Below the pieces are notes generated by a model. It was not told the origin of the DNA. It made no database searches and saw only the letters and a program-made list of their open reading frames with translations. From JANSYA01 sp965243385 (GTDB lineage Bacteria; Spirochaetota; Leptospiria; Leptospirales; Leptonemataceae): a stretch of 64,000 bases of DNA. Within the stretch, counting starts at the first letter, position 1, and each line of letters opens with the position of its first letter. The stretch is from positions 868,001 to 932,000 of the forward strand of contig CBDEUV010000002.1 of NCBI GenBank assembly GCA_965243385.1, given 5' to 3'. Shown here in pieces: positions 1 to 9,739 of the stretch. Made by a program: the position numbers and the translations under genes.

Positions 1-1140
1 AGCATCGAACGCAACGGCCGGCACCTCCTGGCGATCATCAACGACATACTGGACCTTTCACATCTGGAATCCGGCCTGGACCTGCACGAGCTGCGGCTGG
101 AATCCATCGACCTGCGGCGTTTTCTCGCGGAAAGCCTGGCGCTCATCGAACAGAAGGCCCGCGAAAAGAGTCTGGAGCTCGCGTGCGTCTGGGAAGCGTC
201 GATCCCCGCCCGGATCGAAAGCGATACGCTGCGACTCCGCCAGATTTTGATTAACTTACTCGGAAACGCGATTAAGTTTACGAACGCAGGTTTCGTTCGG
301 CTCGAACTGACGCTCCAGCCCGGCGAAGGCGAACAGCAAGCGCGCCTGGAATTCGCGGTCGTCGATAGCGGCCGCGGCATCGACCTGGCGCGCAGCGAGA
401 ATATTCTGCAGGCTTTCGTTCAGTCGAACACGAATACGGCGAACGACGGCGGCACCGGTCTGGGGCTGGCCATATCCAATCGACTGGTGCAGGCCCTGGG
501 CGCCACATCGGGGATTCAGGTCGAGAGCCGACCCGGCCGCGGCAGCCGCTTCGCTTTCGCTCTGCCCGTCTTGATCAACAACCCCGGTCAGGCTCCCGGC
601 GATACGCTTCCCCCCGCAATCCTGCGCAATATCGTCTCCGGCGAAACGACAGCCGCCGGGCCGGCCGGCCCTTCTCCGGAATCCGCGCAGGCCCCTGGCA
701 AAGCCGCCGCGTCCTCCAAAAAACAGGCGCCGGATCTGGGACACCTGCGGGTTTTGCTCGCGGACGACGGTCAGGACAATCGAGTGCTGCTGGCGCGTAT
801 TCTGCAGGCCGCCGAAATTACGGCTCACGTGGTCGAAAACGGCCAGGCCGCCGTCGAGGCCGCGCAAGCAGCGGTAAACGCGGGAACGCCGTTCGACGCG
901 ATCCTGATGGATATGCAGATGCCGGTGCTCGATGGATACCAGGCGACGCAGAAGCTGCGCGCCGACGGCTATGACGGACCGATCTTCGCGCTGACCGCCT
1001 ACGCGATGCCCGAAGACCGCAAGCGCTGCCTGGAAATCGGCTGCGACGAATACCTGAGCAAACCCATCTCGCGCGCCGCTCTGTATGAATTGCTGGCCGC
1101 GCTACCCGTAAAAACGCTTCGCGATCCGACGCAGGCGTAA
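1..1140 (+). CDS. Hybrid sensor histidine kinase/response regulator (3' part, 5' end outside window)
   Basis: The frame is open from the first base, so this is the C-terminal 379 residues of a longer protein. The start of the visible part (NGRHLLAIINDILDLSHLE) is the second helix of a HisKA dimerisation domain; the phosphorylatable His lies before the window. A HATPase domain follows, with N box (INLLGNAIKFT, about residue 84), G1 (DSGRG, about 121) and G2 (GTGLGLA, about 151). After an Ala/Pro/Lys-rich linker comes a receiver domain (about 248-372) with the acidic pair ADD, phosphoacceptor Asp304 (ILMDMQMP) and Lys354 (LSKP). The order fits a phosphorelay kinase that autophosphorylates and passes phosphate to its own receiver. 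No output domain follows. The signal sensed cannot be told because the sensor part is missing. Confidence 0.93.
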   Translation, partial: SIERNGRHLLAIINDILDLSHLESGLDLHELRLESIDLRRFLAESLALIEQKAREKSLELACVWEASIPARIESDTLRLRQILINLLGNAIKFTNAGFVRLELTLQPGEGEQQARLEFAVVDSGRGIDLARSENILQAFVQSNTNTANDGGTGLGLAISNRLVQALGATSGIQVESRPGRGSRFAFALPVLINNPGQAPGDTLPPAILRNIVSGETTAAGPAGPSPESAQAPGKAAASSKKQAPDLGHLRVLLADDGQDNRVLLARILQAAEITAHVVENGQAAVEAAQAAVNAGTPFDAILMDMQMPVLDGYQATQKLRADGYDGPIFALTAYAMPEDRKRCLEIGCDEYLSKPISRAALYELLAALPVKTLRDPTQA

Positions 1141-1154
1141 ACAATGGTCCGGTC

Positions 1155-2180
1155 GTGTCGGATTTCTGGCAAAAAATTGTCGCGCGTCTTTTTTCACGGC
1201 GACCCGGCAGGCCGGAAACGCCGGCGGGCTTCGAGTACGATTTTGTTTTACGATTGATCCGGCTGATCGGCAATACGTACGTCGAATATTTCGCGACGCG
1301 CTACGGCCCCCGCCCCGAGGACTGGAAACCAGTTTCAGCTCGCGCGAACTACGAACGCTATTTGCCCGCGACCACCCCCGCCGGCTACGAATCCCTCTGC
1401 ACGATCAATCTCGTCGGCGGCGAAAGCCGCTGGCCGATCGGCCGTATTCTGCGCGCGAAAGCTGCTGAGAACGAATTCTATCTCGTCTTTCGCGGCACCG
1501 TTTCCGAAGAGGAATGGATCAAAGACGTGCTGGTGATGCAAACTGAAAACCCCGTGAGCTTGCCCCAGGGCACGCCGGGGGGACGCGTGCATCTCGGCTT
1601 CGCACGCATGTTTCGCCGGCTGGATCCGCCCCCGGAGGCCTGGGCGGAGTATCTGGGTGTATCCTCGCAGCATTCGGCCGGAACCTCAGCCGGCGATGCG
1701 AACGGGGCCGCGGGTATTCGCCTGCACATCGCCGGTCATAGTCTGGGCGGCGCGCTCGGTACGCTCGCGGCCCTGCATTTTCATCGCCTGCGCCCGACGC
1801 TGTGGAGCTTCGGCTCGCCGCGTCCGGGGGATCCGGTCTTCGCCGCGAGCTTCAACGCGCTCGTTCCCGACGCGCATCGCTGCGCCAATCACTGGGATCC
1901 CATCATCGATCTGCCCGACTCTAAGGTGGATCTGATATTTCGCAAATACGCGTACGCGCACGTGGGCCGGCACACGCCGATCTTCGCCCTTTCGCAGATG
2001 AACGGGCCTTCGCTTGCGAAAATCGTCGACGAAAACGAAAGCTGGCGCGATTGGAAAGACTATGTGCTGGATACTCTGCTGGATCCCGCGTCGGGACATC
2101 GCATCGACCCCTTATTCGCACATCAACTGCGCTGCTACGAGTACGCGATCGATCGCGATCGCCGCCTGGCGGTCGAATGA
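1155..2180 (+). CDS. Class 3 lipase (alpha/beta hydrolase)
   Basis: A 341-residue protein of the fungal-type lipase (Lipase_3) fold. The nucleophile elbow is AGHSLGG with Ser196; strands before it (YLVFRGT) match the oxyanion-hole region of the family. The Asp of the triad is probably in the NHWDPIIDLP segment, which matches the usual D-P-V/I block, and a His is available downstream (HVGRH). No signal peptide is visible, so it is probably cytoplasmic. It starts with GTG 14 nt after the stop of the kinase gene and could be co-transcribed with it; no clear ribosome-binding site is seen. The substrate is likely an acylglycerol or phospholipid, which is family knowledge and not visible here. Confidence 0.85.
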   Translation: MSDFWQKIVARLFSRRPGRPETPAGFEYDFVLRLIRLIGNTYVEYFATRYGPRPEDWKPVSARANYERYLPATTPAGYESLCTINLVGGESRWPIGRILRAKAAENEFYLVFRGTVSEEEWIKDVLVMQTENPVSLPQGTPGGRVHLGFARMFRRLDPPPEAWAEYLGVSSQHSAGTSAGDANGAAGIRLHIAGHSLGGALGTLAALHFHRLRPTLWSFGSPRPGDPVFAASFNALVPDAHRCANHWDPIIDLPDSKVDLIFRKYAYAHVGRHTPIFALSQMNGPSLAKIVDENESWRDWKDYVLDTLLDPASGHRIDPLFAHQLRCYEYAIDRDRRLAVE

Positions 2181-2201
2181 TTCAGGTCGGCGAATCGCGA
2201 A

Positions 2202-3017
2202 TTAATAACGCGCCTCCCCCTGAGCCGGCGTTTTTGTTTCGCCCGCGCCCTCACTGACTTCGTCGTCGCTCGCCGTTTCACTTTCGCCGGCGAGTTCCCG
2301 AATAGTACCCAGGATTTCCTCGCGGGAGCTGCGCTTGAGATTCGTTAGGCGTTCGCTGCCGTAGTTCTCATAAAAGCCCGAGGTCTCACCCGCGGCCACC
2401 AGCCGATCGTTTTCGAGACGATAACAGGCGGTGGGTTCGTCGCGACGCACGATTTCGAAATCGCGCGCGAGCACCGTAAAACAAATGCGTCCGTCGTCGA
2501 TGCGATATTCGCCGGAAGCCGGTCCGCACTGGCAGGCCGTAACGTCGCAGCCGCCGAAGAGGCGCGCTTCGAATGTACCGTCGCCGCGAATTTCGAGGTG
2601 GCTACGGCGGCCGTCGCACAGATTGTCGCCCAACCAGAAACCTTCGAAAATCCGGTCGCGTTCGCTGACCGCGTCGCCGCCCTGGCTTTCGCTGCCGAGA
2701 TAGCCCCCGAAAACCCAGCCTTCAAAAGCTTTGTGACGAACGCGCACCCACGGCGCTTCGATCCCGTCGACGGAAAGCATCACCTCCGAACGTTCCAGCA
2801 CCTCCACCCGTTCGGCGGGGGGAATCAGAGCGATGCGCGTGCCGTCGGTCGAAGGCTCCGATCTGAGTCGTAGTCCCGATTTCGCGGTGACGTACATCCA
2901 TTCGGACTGCGACTCGCGCGCGGACTCTTCGCCGCCGCAATTCGGCGAAAGCGCAAGCGCGACGCACGTCAGCATGGCGAACGCAAAATATCTGAAATAA
3001 CGAATCGGAGAAAACAT
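2202..3017 (-). CDS. Lipoprotein with bacterial SH3 domain
   Basis: A 271-residue exported protein. The N-terminus has a hydrophobic stretch (residues about 10-24) ending in LSPNC, a spirochaete-style relaxed lipobox, so Cys27 is probably lipidated. Residues about 42-110 form an SH3b-type domain (GLRLRSEPSTDGTRIALI, then a WV.VR..A.EGWVFGGYL block) often found in cell-wall or surface binding proteins. The middle (about 120-215) is a Cys-containing domain with GDGTFEARLFGGCD and CQCG segments of unknown function, resembling the C-terminal part of other SH3-domain lipoproteins. The tail is acidic and low complexity. It lies 28 nt downstream of the glycosyltransferase gene on the same strand and is probably in its operon. 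Confidence 0.8.
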   Translation of the reverse strand: MFSPIRYFRYFAFAMLTCVALALSPNCGGEESARESQSEWMYVTAKSGLRLRSEPSTDGTRIALIPPAERVEVLERSEVMLSVDGIEAPWVRVRHKAFEGWVFGGYLGSESQGGDAVSERDRIFEGFWLGDNLCDGRRSHLEIRGDGTFEARLFGGCDVTACQCGPASGEYRIDDGRICFTVLARDFEIVRRDEPTACYRLENDRLVAAGETSGFYENYGSERLTNLKRSSREEILGTIRELAGESETASDDEVSEGAGETKTPAQGEARY

Positions 3018-3045
3018 CGTATCTGCTCCAGACTGAAGTCGTATA

Positions 3046-4185
3046 CTATAGCCGCATATCGATCGCGGCGGAAGTGCGTGACATATCGAAATCCCGTCGC
3101 GCTATATCGCGGGCGTTTTTGCCGAAGCGCGAACGCAGGCGATCGGATTCCACCATCTGTCGGATGCGATCGGCGAGTTCCGCGATATTGCCCGGCTCCG
3201 CAATAAATCCGGACACCCCGTGTCGCACGATCTCTTCGACGCCGCCGAGCCGGCCGCCGATCACCGGCGTTCCAAAATGGGCCGCTTCCATGAAGACCGC
3301 GCCCAGGCTTTCAACATCGTCGTCGACTTCGCAGCCGGGCTGGATCAAAACGTCCGCGCGATGATAGAGACTCGCCAGAGCCGCGTCGTTGAGAAAACCG
3401 GTCATCGAAACGACTTCGTGCAGATCGTGAATGCGAATCAGTTCTTTTAAGTACGCGAACTCAGGCCCCGATCCGGTTAAGACCAAATGCATGCGTTGCT
3501 GGAGATCGCCGAGCGTTTGCAGCGCTTTCAAGGCCGCGTCGAATCCTTTGCGCGGCAGAAAAGGCCCCAGCCCCAACAGCAATACTTTATTGCGCACTCG
3601 ATCCTGCAGTTTTTCCGGCAGCGGATTGCGTTTGCGTCCGGTCCAGCGCGGCTCAAAGCCGGGCGGCAAAACCGTAATGCGATCTTCGGGTATGCCGAAG
3701 CCGCGCGCGTCCCGGGCCAGAAAACGCGAGATAGCGAATATATTGCGCGCGCCCAGAATCAGACGGCGTTCGAAGATGCGCGTAAAACCCAGCTTTCGTT
3801 TCAGATCGCCGCCGGTTAAGAACACCGAATAGGGAATGCCCGCCATATAAGCGCGATTCGCGAGCGCGCGCGAAGTACGACTGACGTCGCTCAGCAGGAT
3901 ATGCGCCGGTGCGAAGCGTTCGAGACACGAACGAAAAAGATGATCGATGGTACCGGGCTTACGCAGAAAACCGCTGCGAACGCCGTCCGAGCGATGCACG
4001 ATATATCGCTCTTTCTCGTCGAATTTTTTTATATCGGCGTCGGTACAGAAATAGTGTTTCCGGTCCGCCGCGACGATGACTTCGATTGCGTCCGGATCCC
4101 AGTTACGGGCGATACCGGTGAAGAGGCCTTCGAGTCCGCCCGGTTCGGGGCGGAAGAACTCTGTCAGCAGAAGGACGCGCTTCAT
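3046..4185 (-). CDS. Family 4-type (GT-B) glycosyltransferase
   Basis: A 379-residue GT-B glycosyltransferase. The N-terminal domain begins with LLTEFFRPEPGGLEG, the glycine-rich loop of GT4 enzymes. The C-terminal nucleotide-sugar domain has GLGPFLPRKGFD (with the conserved R/K) and the EX7E element in ESLGAVFMEAAHFGTP, followed by GGVEEIVRHGVSGF. It would transfer a sugar from a nucleotide donor to a glycan or lipid acceptor at the cytoplasmic face of the membrane; donor and acceptor are unknown. It is transcribed divergently from the exported-protein genes starting 50 nt away and is followed by the SH3 lipoprotein gene. No polysaccharide cluster surrounds it. Confidence 0.88.
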   Translation of the reverse strand: MKRVLLLTEFFRPEPGGLEGLFTGIARNWDPDAIEVIVAADRKHYFCTDADIKKFDEKERYIVHRSDGVRSGFLRKPGTIDHLFRSCLERFAPAHILLSDVSRTSRALANRAYMAGIPYSVFLTGGDLKRKLGFTRIFERRLILGARNIFAISRFLARDARGFGIPEDRITVLPPGFEPRWTGRKRNPLPEKLQDRVRNKVLLLGLGPFLPRKGFDAALKALQTLGDLQQRMHLVLTGSGPEFAYLKELIRIHDLHEVVSMTGFLNDAALASLYHRADVLIQPGCEVDDDVESLGAVFMEAAHFGTPVIGGRLGGVEEIVRHGVSGFIAEPGNIAELADRIRQMVESDRLRSRFGKNARDIARRDFDMSRTSAAIDMRL

Positions 4186-4234
4186 ATTCTGAAAAAAACC
4201 GGAACGAGACGCCGGTCATACGCCCTTCGGGGGT

Positions 4235-7200
4235 ATGCATGCGAATCGACCGAACTCCGTCCATTTACGTACCGCCAGGACCCGGTGCAAGCTCAAAACA
4301 GCCCGCTTTCCGGAATCGACCGGCGGTAAATTTCTCGCCGGGCTCGGTTTCGCCGTTCTTTACAGCGCGATTTGCGCGTGCGCGGCTTCGCAGTCGAGCG
4401 CGAAGAACTGGCTGTATCCGCCGGGCGTAGTGGGACCGCAGGCCGGCCTGAGCGTACATTTCGGTGGTTTTACAAATATCAGCGCCGCGACTCACACGCC
4501 GGTCGACTCTGAAACAGGCCAGCCACCGCCTCCCGGGCCTTTACCGGATCCGCTGGCCTTCGCGGAACACTTCGTCGGCGACATTCCGCAGGACGCGTTT
4601 TCGGCCGGCGGTCCCGATATTCACTTCGAAGCAGACCGCGAGGCGCGAACGCCAGCGGCTGCCGAATCCGATTCGCCCGCAGGGAACGAGCGAGGCCTCA
4701 TCTGTCTTCGTAATTTGCGCGCCATCCTCTTCGGTCTCGAAGCGGGCCTGCGCATGGAATATTGCCTGGCCGGCCACGCCGATGGAGCGACGACTCTGCG
4801 CGCGACAATCGCAGGGATTTACGACGCGAACCGGCCGACCGCGTATCCCCGTTACTCCGATGGAAAGCTGGAGATTCAGGCGCAAAGTCCAGCGGAGCTA
4901 CGGCGGTCGCTGGATCCCGCGCAAATACTCGTATCGATCGACGGCGGACGGGTCGCGCGCCTCGCGGCCTGGCGGCTCGCGTCCGCGTACACGCGCTTCG
5001 CGTACGATTATTCCGCGACAGATGATCGCGCAGGGCCCGACGAACGGGCGTTCCCATTGCCGCGTCGCTTTCCCGGAGGCGAGTTTGATTGCCTGCTCAC
5101 ACAAAACGCGCTCTACTGGATGTTTACGCTGCCGAACGATTCGAATCGTCTGCTGGTCGTTCGTATAGAGGACGCGGACGCCGTACGCGCGGCGCGCATA
5201 GCTTTCGCGCGTATCCCCCGACTGCTGGCCGCGCATATTCAGCACAGTCGTACCCGTGAAATTCAGCCGGGCGAAATTTATTTTCGCGACCAGAGCCTGG
5301 CGCTCAGCGCCGATACGGCCAAGCGGCCCGATGAATTCGTGGAGCTCGCTTCGGGAAGCGAAGACGCCTTCGCGAAGATTCGACTGAGCGGCGAAACTGC
5401 GGGGCCCGCGAACGAAGCCGCAAGCGCCGAACGCGAAGTATTCTTGTTCGCGCATTCGACGCGCTTGATTTCCCGCTCTGCAAATTTTCGATTTGATGGC
5501 GAAGTGCGCTATCGCGCCGGCGCCCATGCAAACGAAACCAGCTATCGCCTGGTCGACCTTCCGAACGGCGTCCTTCCGCGCCGGTCTTATGTTCGCACGA
5601 TTCACCCGCCAGACGAATCGCCGACGAGCGCCGCCGCGAATTCGCGATCCGGCGGGGCGCCGACGGCAGGGTTGCACGCCAATACGGCCTGCCGCGGGGA
5701 CTTCGCGGAATACGCGCGGCTCTGTGCGAATCCCGGGATCGCGCCGCAGCTGGCCCGGGCGCTGCAGGAACGAGAACTCAACGCCGCTCAATTCCCGGAG
5801 TCTGCGCCGCTGTGCGAGCCCGGAGACTTTACGCTGAGCGAATTCAATCCGACGGGCGTCTATCTACCGCTGCAGCGGCGGCTGGCGGACGACGGAAAAT
5901 TTCTGGAACTGCAGGTCCGGCGGGATTGCCGGAGCGACGCGGTCTGGTTTCGGGTCGGCGGTACGCTGCTCGATCCCGGAAGCGCCCGACTCCGAGCCGG
6001 GCAGACCCTGCTCTTTATCGCCGCCCGCGATCCCCGTCGCTATCTCGATTCAGTTGTAGATCCGTCGTCCGGGACCGCGCTTTTCAGCGCTCCCGCTCTG
6101 CGTTCCAGCCGGGCTGGCGATTCGATTGCAGTGTACACTGCTCGCACCGAAAACTCGCCTGCATTCGAACGCGTACTGCGACCGGCCGCCGCGGACGTCC
6201 TGTACTGGACCGGCATCGGCAATACGCCATCCGATGATCTTGCACGCGAGACCGCCTCAGATTTTCGCGCCGTGCACTCGCTCGAATTTCGAGCCGCAGG
6301 AGCACGCGAAGCTTTTTCCGCCGGAGCGGGGACGGGACTGCGCCCCGATCTGCGCGCATTCAACGCGATGAGCCCCGGCCGGTTTTCGGAAGACGCTTCG
6401 CCGCGAAATACAGAGACGGTCATCGCGTCGGATTCCGAAAGCGACAGCTCAAATTATCTGGACGTCCAAATATCTGAGGTTTTACCCGCAGGCGGATACG
6501 ATCTCGATCTGCAGTCCCTGCCGGGCGAAGAGTTCATAGAATTTCACGCCTTCGTCGACCCCGTGCAGCCGGGCCTCGACGGGCCTCCGCGCGACCGGTA
6601 CGCGGGCTGGGAATTACGCATCATACGCGAAGCCGATACTGACGCCGACGCTACCGTCCAGCAGCGCATTCGATTCCCCTCCCCGGAACGAGCCGGTCGT
6701 TTCGTATTTCGGCGGGCGGCTTCGCGGTGCTTCGCTCCTCCGGTCGGGGCTTCGCAGGCCCTGATCGGACGGCTTTCGCTGCCGAACTCGGCGGCCCGTT
6801 ACGAATTGATTCCGCTCGCGTCTCCGGATGCAGACCCACGCGATCGTTTTCGGCTCGATGCGGCGTTCTATTCCGAGCTGGATCGGGCCGGTCAGGAGCG
6901 AGCAAGCGCGAGTCGCTCCAGGAGGATCACCGCGCCGGCCACCGGCGGCTTCGGTGAATTCTGGCGACGAAGCGACGGCCCGGCGGCCACCAGTCCGTAC
7001 TGCGGCCGGCGAACCCTGGCCACACCCGGGGCTCCGGCCGCTTTCGCGCCATTTCTCCAGCGCGAAGATCGGCCGCCCTTTCGTCTTCGGCTCTACAGCG
7101 AAGACGGTCCCCGGGAATTACGACTAAGGCTGAGCGCCGATTCGAATGTGACATTCGTCGAAGTCGATGTATTCGCAGAGCACGGCCAGACCCTCGATCT

Positions 7201-7879
7201 CGCCGCACTGCTCCCGCCAGGCTTCGCCGCCTACCCGCGAATTCTTTATACGATTCATGCGAACAATCGACGCCTGAGCGCGGGCGAAATCTTCGCGTCT
7301 GATGTTCCGCTCATAGTAAGCAGCGTCGCGCCGACGCCGCCGCCAGGCCAGGTCGAGTGGATTCGCCTGTGTTCGCCCGACGGCTTTTCGCCGTCCGCTA
7401 TGGCAAATGCATCCGACGCGCGCGCGGCGATTCTCGAGCGTTCGGAGCTGCGTGTCGCCGACTCCCACAGCCATGACCGTATCGTTCCATTCAACGAGCG
7501 TTCACGAATTTCACAATCGCCTGTCGCGGCGCTGAACGGCGATAGTCTGGAGCTGGCAGCCGGCGCGTGCGCGTTGCTGGTCGATCCGGACTTCGCCGGC
7601 CAGGGACTGCCGACCGAAGCGCGTGACGCGGCGCTGTGGACCATCGCCGAATCGAGCGCCATCGGCAACGGACTCTCCGCGGGCGAAGGACTGCGAATTT
7701 ACGCGGCGAGCGATGCCCGGGACCCCGGCGTGACGCTTGCGAGCTACGGACGTCCCGATCTGCCGGATCCGTTTTCGCTCTCCGTCTCCGGCGGGCGCTA
7801 CGTTTCACGCATCGCTCCCTTATCCGCCCGCCTCTTCTTCGACGAAGCCGCGCTCTTTGAAATGCGCACTCCGGAGTAA
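4235..7879 (+). CDS. Giant exported protein with lamin-tail-like segments (probable lipoprotein)
   Basis: A 1214-residue protein. After a long basic N-region comes a hydrophobic stretch (about 33-46) ending in SAICACAAS, with Cys47 or Cys49 as possible lipid anchor; no better start codon exists nearer the hydrophobic core. Three segments look like degraded lamin-tail beta-sandwich (LTD) domains: about 528-610 (FTLSEFNPTG, then KFLELQV...WFRVGG), about 741-840 (VQISEVLPAGG, then EEFIEF) and about 1037-1150 (QVEWIRLCSPDG). The rest is unrecognised. It heads a three-gene set, with the next gene starting 2 nt after its stop. Bacterial LTDs are known from exported proteins, often linked to nucleases. 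The LTD call rests on motif patterns read by eye. Confidence 0.6.
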   Translation: MHANRPNSVHLRTARTRCKLKTARFPESTGGKFLAGLGFAVLYSAICACAASQSSAKNWLYPPGVVGPQAGLSVHFGGFTNISAATHTPVDSETGQPPPPGPLPDPLAFAEHFVGDIPQDAFSAGGPDIHFEADREARTPAAAESDSPAGNERGLICLRNLRAILFGLEAGLRMEYCLAGHADGATTLRATIAGIYDANRPTAYPRYSDGKLEIQAQSPAELRRSLDPAQILVSIDGGRVARLAAWRLASAYTRFAYDYSATDDRAGPDERAFPLPRRFPGGEFDCLLTQNALYWMFTLPNDSNRLLVVRIEDADAVRAARIAFARIPRLLAAHIQHSRTREIQPGEIYFRDQSLALSADTAKRPDEFVELASGSEDAFAKIRLSGETAGPANEAASAEREVFLFAHSTRLISRSANFRFDGEVRYRAGAHANETSYRLVDLPNGVLPRRSYVRTIHPPDESPTSAAANSRSGGAPTAGLHANTACRGDFAEYARLCANPGIAPQLARALQERELNAAQFPESAPLCEPGDFTLSEFNPTGVYLPLQRRLADDGKFLELQVRRDCRSDAVWFRVGGTLLDPGSARLRAGQTLLFIAARDPRRYLDSVVDPSSGTALFSAPALRSSRAGDSIAVYTARTENSPAFERVLRPAAADVLYWTGIGNTPSDDLARETASDFRAVHSLEFRAAGAREAFSAGAGTGLRPDLRAFNAMSPGRFSEDASPRNTETVIASDSESDSSNYLDVQISEVLPAGGYDLDLQSLPGEEFIEFHAFVDPVQPGLDGPPRDRYAGWELRIIREADTDADATVQQRIRFPSPERAGRFVFRRAASRCFAPPVGASQALIGRLSLPNSAARYELIPLASPDADPRDRFRLDAAFYSELDRAGQERASASRSRRITAPATGGFGEFWRRSDGPAATSPYCGRRTLATPGAPAAFAPFLQREDRPPFRLRLYSEDGPRELRLRLSADSNVTFVEVDVFAEHGQTLDLAALLPPGFAAYPRILYTIHANNRRLSAGEIFASDVPLIVSSVAPTPPPGQVEWIRLCSPDGFSPSAMANASDARAAILERSELRVADSHSHDRIVPFNERSRISQSPVAALNGDSLELAAGACALLVDPDFAGQGLPTEARDAALWTIAESSAIGNGLSAGEGLRIYAASDARDPGVTLASYGRPDLPDPFSLSVSGGRYVSRIAPLSARLFFDEAALFEMRTPE

Positions 7880-7881
7880 AA

Positions 7882-9702
7882 ATGCAATTTCTACGAGTTA
7901 GCAGACGAAAGCGAATTCCAGGTCGCTCCAGCGCGTTATCCAACTCCATCGCAAGTCGTTTTCCAATCGCGCTGATCTTGAGCGCATGCTTTCCGATCTG
8001 CGCGCTATATTCGCAGAGCCCGTCAGTGCCCCGCGAAGAGCCGGGCTTTCGCGCGGAGCTTCGCGGATTTCTCGAAGGCTCCCGCTACAAACCGGCATCG
8101 CCGGCACAATTCGCGCAGATCCGACGCTCGAACGCGAACGTCAGTCCGGGAGCCTTCGCCGGCGCGAACGACGCGACGAAAGCCTTCGATTCGGATCTGC
8201 TGAATCCGCGCGACCCCCTGTCGCGCACGGATCAGCTGCAGGCTGTGGGCCTCGCGCTCTTCGCTGGCGGCGGACGCAATCTGTTCTACGATCTAAGCGC
8301 CCTGCTCTTAATGCAGCAGGGCGAGTCGCGCTTCGCGCGCGGCGCCGGTCAACCGCAGGGCGCGGAAGAATCCGACGCCCTGCGAAATCCGGAGACGCTG
8401 GCCGCGTTGCCCGGCGATCAAATGCGACTGGGGCTCCGCTTTTGCGAAGGCCTTTGCGAATTCAGCCTGGGGCGCCGCGCCGCCGGGCCATTCCTGGACG
8501 GCCTGAGCGGCGGGCACGGTGCGCTCACCGGGGCGCATCTGTACTTCGAATCTCCGAAGTACGGCAGCGTCTACATCGCGCCGCTCTATCGACCGGAACT
8601 GAGCGGCACGTACTTCCGCGCGCCCCCGCGGCCCGACGCAACCTCGCCGGAAGCCTTCGAGCTTTCGGCGACGGATGTTCCGGGCCATTCGGGCGCGGTG
8701 CCGCGGCTGCGCGATGATTTCACGACGGTCGCCCGCAAGAGCCGTTCCTATGGCCAGCGCATCGTGGGCGTCGGGCGCTTCGCCGCGTTGCACGTGAGCG
8801 TTGACTACGCGAACCACCGGCAATCCGACACTGCGAACCCCGCCGAAACGCAGCAGCAGTCGCCGGGCTTTCGCCGCTCGGTTGATTATATTCATTATAC
8901 CGGTGTGGGACTCGGCTATCGCGGTCAAAAACTGGAGCTGCGTCTGAACTATCAGCGCAGCACCGGCGCCTATCGCACGCTGCTGCCCGCGCCTGCGCCC
9001 GCGCAGCAGCAGGGGGAAGGCGCTGCCGACGCAGAGCGGGCAGTCGAACGCAGAGCATCGATTGCCGGCGGCGCTCTATTCGCCGCTCTGGCATTGCAGC
9101 ACGGCGCCTTTCGACTGCGCGCGGATTTCTTTCTGCCGGAACCCGCGGCCGCGCGCGAACCCGGCACGCCGGCCGGCGGAGGCGCCAGCGGTTATATCGG
9201 CTTCGGTGATACGCCGCTGACTTCGCCGATTCTCGCGGGCAACCTGGACTTTCGTCCCGCCCCGCGGCTCTGTCATGAGCGGGGGCTGTGTGAAGGGCTG
9301 GCGATTCGTAATTTCGCGGCCGACCGGGCCGCCCTGTCCGGATCCGACGACGACGTTCTGGAATATGCGTTTCGCGATCACGCGGCCGTATTCACCTTGC
9401 GTTTCGCCTTCGACCTGGACTTCGATTCAGATTTCATTTTCGGCCGCTTCACTCCTGACCTGGGCCTGACAATTCTTGCGCCCCTGGCTCCCCGTCCCCG
9501 TGGCGGTCGCACGCCTTTCGAAAAAATCAAAAAGGACCCCCACTCATTTGAGTATCGCGAAATAGAAGCCGGCGGCGCCTGGCGCCTGCCTGACGAAGGC
9601 GAAATCGGTCTGCGCTATTCACGGCTCTACCGGCGTCACCGGGCCGTCGGGACGAATCTGGCCGGCGAAAGCCTGCGTCTGGAATTCCGTTATCAGTTTT
9701 AA
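7882..9702 (+). CDS. Probable outer-membrane beta-barrel protein
   Basis: A 606-residue protein of unknown function. It has a signal-like N-terminus (hydrophobic core IALILSACFPICALYS, cleavage likely after ALYS) and ends in LRLEFRYQF, the alternating pattern with terminal Phe typical of outer-membrane barrels. Through the chain there are many amphipathic beta-strand candidates, for example FTLRFAFDLDFDSDFIF and LELRLNYQRS. Long Ala/Pro/Gly-rich loops lie between them. It begins 2 nt after the upstream stop, so it is almost certainly translated together with the giant LTD-like protein and may anchor or export it. No named porin or receptor family was recognised. Confidence 0.6.
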   Translation: MQFLRVSRRKRIPGRSSALSNSIASRFPIALILSACFPICALYSQSPSVPREEPGFRAELRGFLEGSRYKPASPAQFAQIRRSNANVSPGAFAGANDATKAFDSDLLNPRDPLSRTDQLQAVGLALFAGGGRNLFYDLSALLLMQQGESRFARGAGQPQGAEESDALRNPETLAALPGDQMRLGLRFCEGLCEFSLGRRAAGPFLDGLSGGHGALTGAHLYFESPKYGSVYIAPLYRPELSGTYFRAPPRPDATSPEAFELSATDVPGHSGAVPRLRDDFTTVARKSRSYGQRIVGVGRFAALHVSVDYANHRQSDTANPAETQQQSPGFRRSVDYIHYTGVGLGYRGQKLELRLNYQRSTGAYRTLLPAPAPAQQQGEGAADAERAVERRASIAGGALFAALALQHGAFRLRADFFLPEPAAAREPGTPAGGGASGYIGFGDTPLTSPILAGNLDFRPAPRLCHERGLCEGLAIRNFAADRAALSGSDDDVLEYAFRDHAAVFTLRFAFDLDFDSDFIFGRFTPDLGLTILAPLAPRPRGGRTPFEKIKKDPHSFEYREIEAGGAWRLPDEGEIGLRYSRLYRRHRAVGTNLAGESLRLEFRYQF

Positions 9703-9739
9703 TACGCCGTCGCGGCGAACCCGCCTCAGGAGATATATG